A stretch of DNA of 45,347 nt from positions 1-45,347 of the IMG/VR virus record IMGVR_UViG_3300005608_000001; one strand, 5' to 3'. Under the pieces are notes generated by a model. That model saw nothing but the letters and a program-made list of their open reading frames with translations, was not told the DNA's origin and searched no databases. Shown in pieces: positions 42,069 to 45,347 of this stretch. Both the position numbers and the translations under genes were made by a program. Position 1 is the stretch's first letter; every line of letters starts with the position of its first letter. The DNA comes from a virus.

Positions 42069-42250
42069 CAGTGTTTATTCTTCTTTGGTCGATGGTTCTC
42101 TTATCGTGTAACTACATAAAAATACACGACAAAAAAATTTTAGACTTTGATAGCACATTTATAGCTTCTATCTTTTCATCTTCAGCTTATGCAATGGGTG
42201 TAAAAGGTATTGGAGGTAGAAATGGCAACGGAAACGCAAAAAAACCATGA
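42026..42250 (+). CDS. small membrane protein, holin-like candidate
   Basis: 74 residues from the ATG at 42026, with a hydrophobic helix (ITVFILLWSMVLLSCNYI) and a second weakly hydrophobic segment (FIASIFSSSAYAMGV), and a Gly/Asn/Lys tail. Size, charge and membrane helices fit a holin or an antiholin, but the same is true of many phage membrane peptides. It overlaps both neighbours. Confidence 0.5.
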   Translation: MDHEDKREWLKDAITVFILLWSMVLLSCNYIKIHDKKILDFDSTFIASIFSSSAYAMGVKGIGGRNGNGNAKKP

Positions 42251-42609
42251 AAAAATTACTAATATTTATAGCTTTACTGTCACCAAGTGCAGTTTTAGCT
42301 AACACCGTAACCCCACAATTTACCCACGGATCTCTAAATTCAACGACTACAACTTCTACAACTTTGGTTGAGACAGAGCAAGTTCAAGTGTTTGGAGCTG
42401 AAGTAAAGACTTGGAGCGGTACAAATATTACAGCGTCAGCTAGTGCTGGTATAGCTGGTGGTGATTCCGTATTTACAGTTACAGACAGTACTTTACCGTG
42501 GACTTTAGAAACAACAAACAGATCGGCTGGTTTGATAGAGCAAAGAGATTATACTCGCAATTTCACAATAAACTCTACTACCAACTCGCTTTCTGTATTC
42601 TCGCAATAA
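42247..42609 (+). CDS. secreted or periplasmic hypothetical protein
   Basis: 120 residues with a clear signal peptide (MKKLLIFIALLSPSAVLA, cleavage after Ala18) and a Thr/Ser-rich beta-type mature part (NTVTPQFTHGSLNSTTTTST). No catalytic motif. It could be part of the lysis module or an outer-membrane factor. The last 112 bases overlap the next frame. Confidence 0.65.
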   Translation: MKKLLIFIALLSPSAVLANTVTPQFTHGSLNSTTTTSTTLVETEQVQVFGAEVKTWSGTNITASASAGIAGGDSVFTVTDSTLPWTLETTNRSAGLIEQRDYTRNFTINSTTNSLSVFSQ

Positions 42610-43109
42610 GCCCAGTTTATGCTGAAGGAGATACTGTTAATAAATCGAATCCAGTAGCGGCAGCCACTGGAAATGTTACTAATCAAGCTGTGCAATTTCA
42701 AAATAATGGCGCAGCTTCTACACAACACTATGGAGGTGGTGTTTCGTGTAATGGAAGTACTTTAACTTTTAGTCCTTTTTATATGGGCAACGATACAAAA
42801 CCACAGACACTTGATGGATATAACATCAATCAAAACTGGGGTTTTCAAATAAATTTTAGTATCCCTTTATCAAAAAAAAGTGTAGATCAATGCTTGGCTA
42901 TAGCACAACGTCAAGAAGAAAAAATGAAACTAGACTTTGAGCTTGTTCGTGCTTTGAAATGTACAGAAATTATGCAAAAAGGTTTTACCTTCAGACCAAA
43001 ATCAAGAGTGGCTCACATGTGCAGTGATGTCGTTCCAATACAATCATTATTACCAAAAGAAAATGTTAGCAATCCTAAAACCAATAGTTTTAACTTTTTT
43101 AAAAAGTGA
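42498..43109 (+). CDS. secreted hypothetical protein, start uncertain
   Basis: 203 residues from a GTG at 42498, but the first 35 lie over the previous gene. The conserved-looking part begins at a probable signal sequence (YYQLAFCILAISPVYA) followed by EGDTVNKSNPVAAATGNVTN and GGGVSCNGSTLTFSPFY, a family I recognise from many cyanophages, function unknown. No ATG/GTG/TTG lies between the GTG and the signal sequence, so a rare start codon or another mechanism is possible. Confidence 0.6.
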   Translation: MDFRNNKQIGWFDRAKRLYSQFHNKLYYQLAFCILAISPVYAEGDTVNKSNPVAAATGNVTNQAVQFQNNGAASTQHYGGGVSCNGSTLTFSPFYMGNDTKPQTLDGYNINQNWGFQINFSIPLSKKSVDQCLAIAQRQEEKMKLDFELVRALKCTEIMQKGFTFRPKSRVAHMCSDVVPIQSLLPKENVSNPKTNSFNFFKK

Positions 43110-43221
43110 AAAGTTTAAATATTTTATATGTGATATTTTAGAAAAACTTGTTGCAGAATCGTCAAATAAATTGGACGACCAAGCACTAGCTATCGTCAAG
43201 AAAGGTTTAGAAATAGAATAG
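43063..43221 (+). CDS. small hypothetical protein (cyanophage type)
   Basis: 52 residues from the ATG at 43063 (MLAILKPIVLTFLKSEKFKY...), with a hydrophobic N-terminal helix and a charged C-terminus. This pattern recurs in cyanophages next to secreted proteins, unknown function. It overlaps the preceding gene by 47 bases and ends one base before the next ATG. Peripheral membrane association is plausible. Confidence 0.55.
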   Translation: MLAILKPIVLTFLKSEKFKYFICDILEKLVAESSNKLDDQALAIVKKGLEIE

Positions 43222-43827
43222 ATGAGTGATAGCACCGTATTAACAGACCCATTTATATGGGTATATAACGATGTTGTACCCGAAGAAAAATGTAAAGAAA
43301 TCATAGATAAATTTGAATCTGATGATAGTCCTAACAAACAAAAAGGTCGTACTTTTGGAGGTGTAGACACCAATGTTAAAAACAGTACAGATTTACATAT
43401 TTCTTCAGAATCACAATGGAAAGATATAGATGTTTATTTTAAAGACTTAGTAGGTTTTTTAATAAATAAATATAATCAACATATACAAAATTCTTGGTCA
43501 TTTAAATCATTTACAACAGGTGAAATAAGACAGTTTGAACCACCACTTGCAACAAATGTGCATGACATAGGTTATCAAATACAAAAAACAGAGGTTGGTG
43601 ATGGTTATGTTTGGCATCACGATTTTGAAAGTGGTCGTGTACTTACTTATATTCTTTATCTAAATACTGTTGACGAAGGTTGGACACAGTTTTACAACGG
43701 CGATCAAGTATCTCCTAAAACTGGTAGGTGTGTAATATTTCCAGCAACTTGGACATATTATCATCAAGGCTACCCTCCTAAACAAACAAAGTATATTATG
43801 ACAGGATGGATATACAGTGAAGATTGA
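43222..43827 (+). CDS. 2-oxoglutarate/Fe(II) oxygenase, prolyl-4-hydroxylase-like (4 of 5)
   Basis: 201 residues. VWHHDFESGRVLTYILYLN carries His-x-Asp (His130, Asp132), and ATWTYYHQGYPP with TKYIMTGWIY gives the distal His and the co-substrate Lys/Arg region. DPFIWVYNDVVPEEKCKEII is the usual N-terminus of phage P4H-like proteins. This is the clearest member of the five. Target may be prolyl residues in phage or host proteins. Confidence 0.85.
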   Translation: MSDSTVLTDPFIWVYNDVVPEEKCKEIIDKFESDDSPNKQKGRTFGGVDTNVKNSTDLHISSESQWKDIDVYFKDLVGFLINKYNQHIQNSWSFKSFTTGEIRQFEPPLATNVHDIGYQIQKTEVGDGYVWHHDFESGRVLTYILYLNTVDEGWTQFYNGDQVSPKTGRCVIFPATWTYYHQGYPPKQTKYIMTGWIYSED

Positions 43828-44419
43828 ACATTTATTTAGCTCTCCTTTATATACTGAAAAGTTAGAAAAACACGAAGAATTAAAAAGTAAGTTTGTACCT
43901 TTACTTTATGAAGATATAGCTGAAAACAAAGAAAAGAACAAACACGATGAGTGGTGGTCTTGTAATAGTTATCAAACATATTTATGGGGTTATGGACAAG
44001 AAGAATTACAAGAACTTATGTTTAAACATGTAGATAACTACATGAATGAATTAGGTTATACAGCAATAACATACAAGATTACAAGTAGCTGGTTTAATAT
44101 GTATGGTGCTAATCAATATCAAGAAGAGCATTTTCATTTACCAGAACTTTTATCTGGTTTATACGTTATGCGGTTTGACCCTGATGTACATACAGGACTT
44201 GTTTTTACTAACAAGTTTCCAGAGTTAGCAGTTATACATGAAATGTATGGATTAAAACCTAGCAACTTTGGTAATGCTTATGGTAATAACGAATTAAACC
44301 TAAAAGAAGGTAATGTATATATCTTTCCATCTAATCTAAAACATCTAGTACCGCCACAACCAGCAAAGCTAGACAAAGATAACTACAGAATCACATTTAC
44401 ATTTAACGTCGGAATCTGA
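43817..44419 (+). CDS. 2-oxoglutarate/Fe(II) oxygenase-like protein (5 of 5), GTG start
   Basis: 200 residues, start GTG at 43817 inside the previous gene's last codons. SSPLYTEKLEKHEEL is the usual start of the same family as copy 3. Metal-site segment is EEHFHLPELLSGLYV (His-x-His) and the distal part IFPSNLKHLVPP (His), then YRITFTFN (Arg). Copies 3 and 5 look like relatives within one family. Substrate unknown. Confidence 0.8.
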   Translation: MKIEHLFSSPLYTEKLEKHEELKSKFVPLLYEDIAENKEKNKHDEWWSCNSYQTYLWGYGQEELQELMFKHVDNYMNELGYTAITYKITSSWFNMYGANQYQEEHFHLPELLSGLYVMRFDPDVHTGLVFTNKFPELAVIHEMYGLKPSNFGNAYGNNELNLKEGNVYIFPSNLKHLVPPQPAKLDKDNYRITFTFNVGI

Positions 44420-44433
44420 AGGTACAAACACCC

Positions 44434-44580
44434 ATGGACAATTTTTCAAGCCCCTTACAGGCGATCCTGAGAGGACTTTTTTTGGCAATTTTAATAAATT
44501 TCGTTATTTTATTGCCTTTGCTACCACTTTACCACAATCTTCAATTACTAGAAGCAATTAATAAAGCTAATGGCAAATAG
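44434..44580 (+). CDS. one-TM membrane protein, holin candidate (T7 gp17.5 position)
   Basis: 48 residues, MDNFSSPLQAILRGLFLAIL..., with one strong transmembrane helix (LFLAILINFVILLPLLPLY) and a short tail ending NKANGK. It lies immediately before terS, where T7 encodes its holin (gene 17.5, before 18). The stop overlaps the terS ATG region. T7 gp17.5 is 67 residues. Position and topology are the only evidence. Confidence 0.55.
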   Translation: MDNFSSPLQAILRGLFLAILINFVILLPLLPLYHNLQLLEAINKANGK

Positions 44581-44803
44581 AGCAAAAGAAGGAGATTTTG
44601 AGAACTTACATAATCTTCTTACACAAGAATTAATCAATCGTATCAAATCAGGTGAAGCTTCAACAGCAGATCTGAAAGCAGCTTGTGATTGGCTAAAGGC
44701 AAATGACGTAACAGGTGTTGCTTCTGAATCAAGTCCTTTAGCTGGTTTAGCTGGTCTTATACCAGAACTTGATTTTGACGATGTTAAAAAACACATGAAA
44801 TGA
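44570..44803 (+). CDS. terS: terminase small subunit (T7 gp18-like)
   Basis: 77 residues (T7 gp18 is 89). Helical N-terminus DFENLHNLLTQELINRIKSGEASTADLKAACDWLKANDVTG, a conserved order for podovirus small terminases, and an acidic C-terminus (ELDFDDVKKHMK). It would recognise concatemer DNA and regulate TerL. Separated from terL by about 2 kb of small genes instead of the one or two seen in T7. Confidence 0.85.
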   Translation: MANRAKEGDFENLHNLLTQELINRIKSGEASTADLKAACDWLKANDVTGVASESSPLAGLAGLIPELDFDDVKKHMK

Positions 44804-45090
44804 CTTCCTCAACGTCACGCTTTTATAAAAAGAACAAAGCGTCAGCAGACAAGAAAAAAGCTTATGATCGCCTATACCGTAAGAAAGAGAAAGGTTCTTT
44901 AGCCAGCGGTGCAAAAAAAGACAGGCTAAAGAAAGCAGATTCTAAAAGATGGTCGGAGCGTCGCCGTCGTGGAATAGCTGGTAAAGGAGGAGGTGATCTA
45001 AGTCATACAAAGAAAGGCACGTTAGTTCGAGAAAGTAGATCTAAGAACCGTGCCAGAAATGGAAAGAACGGTAAATCAACATTGAAGTAA
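44800..45090 (+). CDS. basic hypothetical protein
   Basis: 96 residues, about a third Lys or Arg (SRFYKKNKASADKKKAYDRL; ERRRRGIAGKGGGDLSHTKKG). Starts inside the terS stop (ATGA). Resembles short basic proteins encoded near the packaging genes of many cyanophages. Probably binds DNA; role unknown. Confidence 0.65.
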   Translation: MTSSTSRFYKKNKASADKKKAYDRLYRKKEKGSLASGAKKDRLKKADSKRWSERRRRGIAGKGGGDLSHTKKGTLVRESRSKNRARNGKNGKSTLK

Positions 45091-45098
45091 ATGAACTT

Positions 45099-45347
45099 AT
45101 GGCTGAATACGGAGATCTTATGGCAAACCTTATTACTTTTCGCTCTAGTGATGCAAAAAGAATATGGAGGTCACAGATTAAACTCCGAGACGGAAACAGA
45201 TGCTTCTACTGTGGTTCTAGTGAAGAGCTGACAATAGATCATGTTCGACCACTTTGTAGGGGTGGTGAAACTAACTCGCATAATTGCGTAACCGCATGCA
45301 GAGCATGTAACCAAGCAAAAGGGTCATTACCCGTTGAACAATTTTTA
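45099..45347 (+). CDS. HNH endonuclease, N-terminal part (continues at position 2)
   Basis: 83 residues to the window edge. ATG at 45099 or, better, 45120 (GGAG five bases upstream). HNH fold: CFYCGS (zinc pair), ELTIDHVRPLCRGGETNSHN (catalytic His, Asn), then TACRACNQAKGS (second pair). The frame goes on through the circular join at position 71. HNH nucleases beside the terminase help DNA packaging in several tailed phages; it might instead be a free-standing homing enzyme. The length on the circle is about 142-149 residues. Confidence 0.88.
   Translation, partial: MAEYGDLMANLITFRSSDAKRIWRSQIKLRDGNRCFYCGSSEELTIDHVRPLCRGGETNSHNCVTACRACNQAKGSLPVEQFL
45278..45347. repeat. terminal overlap, copy 2 (identical to 1-70)
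   Basis: Second copy of the 70-base circular overlap. One copy should be removed when the genome is counted, giving 45277 unique bases. It carries the C-terminal half of the HNH motif. Confidence 0.95.

Overview
The window is the essentially complete genome of a T7-like podovirus (Autographiviridae-type organisation) infecting a marine unicellular cyanobacterium, most likely Prochlorococcus or Synechococcus. The T7 affiliation rests on a single-subunit RNA polymerase, a T7-type replication block (gp2.5-like SSB, endonuclease I, primase-helicase, family A DNA polymerase, gp6-like exonuclease) and the canonical order portal, scaffold, capsid, tail tube A/B, internal virion proteins, fibre, terS, terL. 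The cyanobacterial host is inferred from a 36-codon high-light-inducible (hli) gene between scaffold and capsid, a compact cyanophage-type ribonucleotide reductase, and an AT-rich sequence. The first 70 bases (1-70) are repeated exactly at 45278-45347, so this is a circularly closed assembly cut inside an HNH endonuclease gene. The unique length is 45277 bp and the physical ends are not at the window edges.

Layout. 45099-271 (across the junction) to 3303: late packaging region, with terS (44570), a basic protein, HNH endonuclease, several tiny Lys-rich proteins, one reverse-strand gene and terL. 3304-4291: a mostly non-coding region with a terminator, a complete reverse-strand tRNA-Leu(UAG), one small ORF and early-promoter-like sequence. 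By analogy with T7 this is where the physical genome ends are expected. 4292-9558: early genes, namely an ArdC-type antirestriction protein, RNA polymerase, winged-helix regulator and tyrosine integrase, bracketed by terminators. 9776-18355: DNA metabolism, including a phage thioredoxin directly before DNA polymerase, endonuclease VII, a MazG-like protein and both subunits of a compact ribonucleotide reductase. 18348-34425: virion morphogenesis, with hli and two small genes before a structured capsid leader. 34444-39333: two large fibre/collar proteins. 39333-44419: an accessory block with five 2-oxoglutarate/Fe(II) oxygenase-like proteins, a tail-assembly chaperone and membrane or secreted small proteins. 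44434-45090: a one-TM protein and terS.

How it works together. Host RNA polymerase would transcribe the early region (ArdC first, then the phage polymerase). The phage polymerase would then drive replication and late genes. Ribonucleotide reductase, MazG-like protein and thioredoxin support nucleotide supply and reduction, and Hli would help sustain photosynthesis during infection. Integrase, the MarR-like regulator and tRNA-Leu indicate at least a remnant capacity for site-specific integration.

The most unusual parts are (i) a self-contained reverse-strand cassette at 889-1565 with a consensus sigma70 promoter, a cysteine-peptidase-like gene and its own intrinsic terminator (a moron-like unit), (ii) the five-member oxygenase cluster next to the fibres, (iii) the structured leader upstream of the capsid gene, and (iv) the tRNA-Leu/integrase pair. 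All calls were made by reading the sequence; no database search was run.
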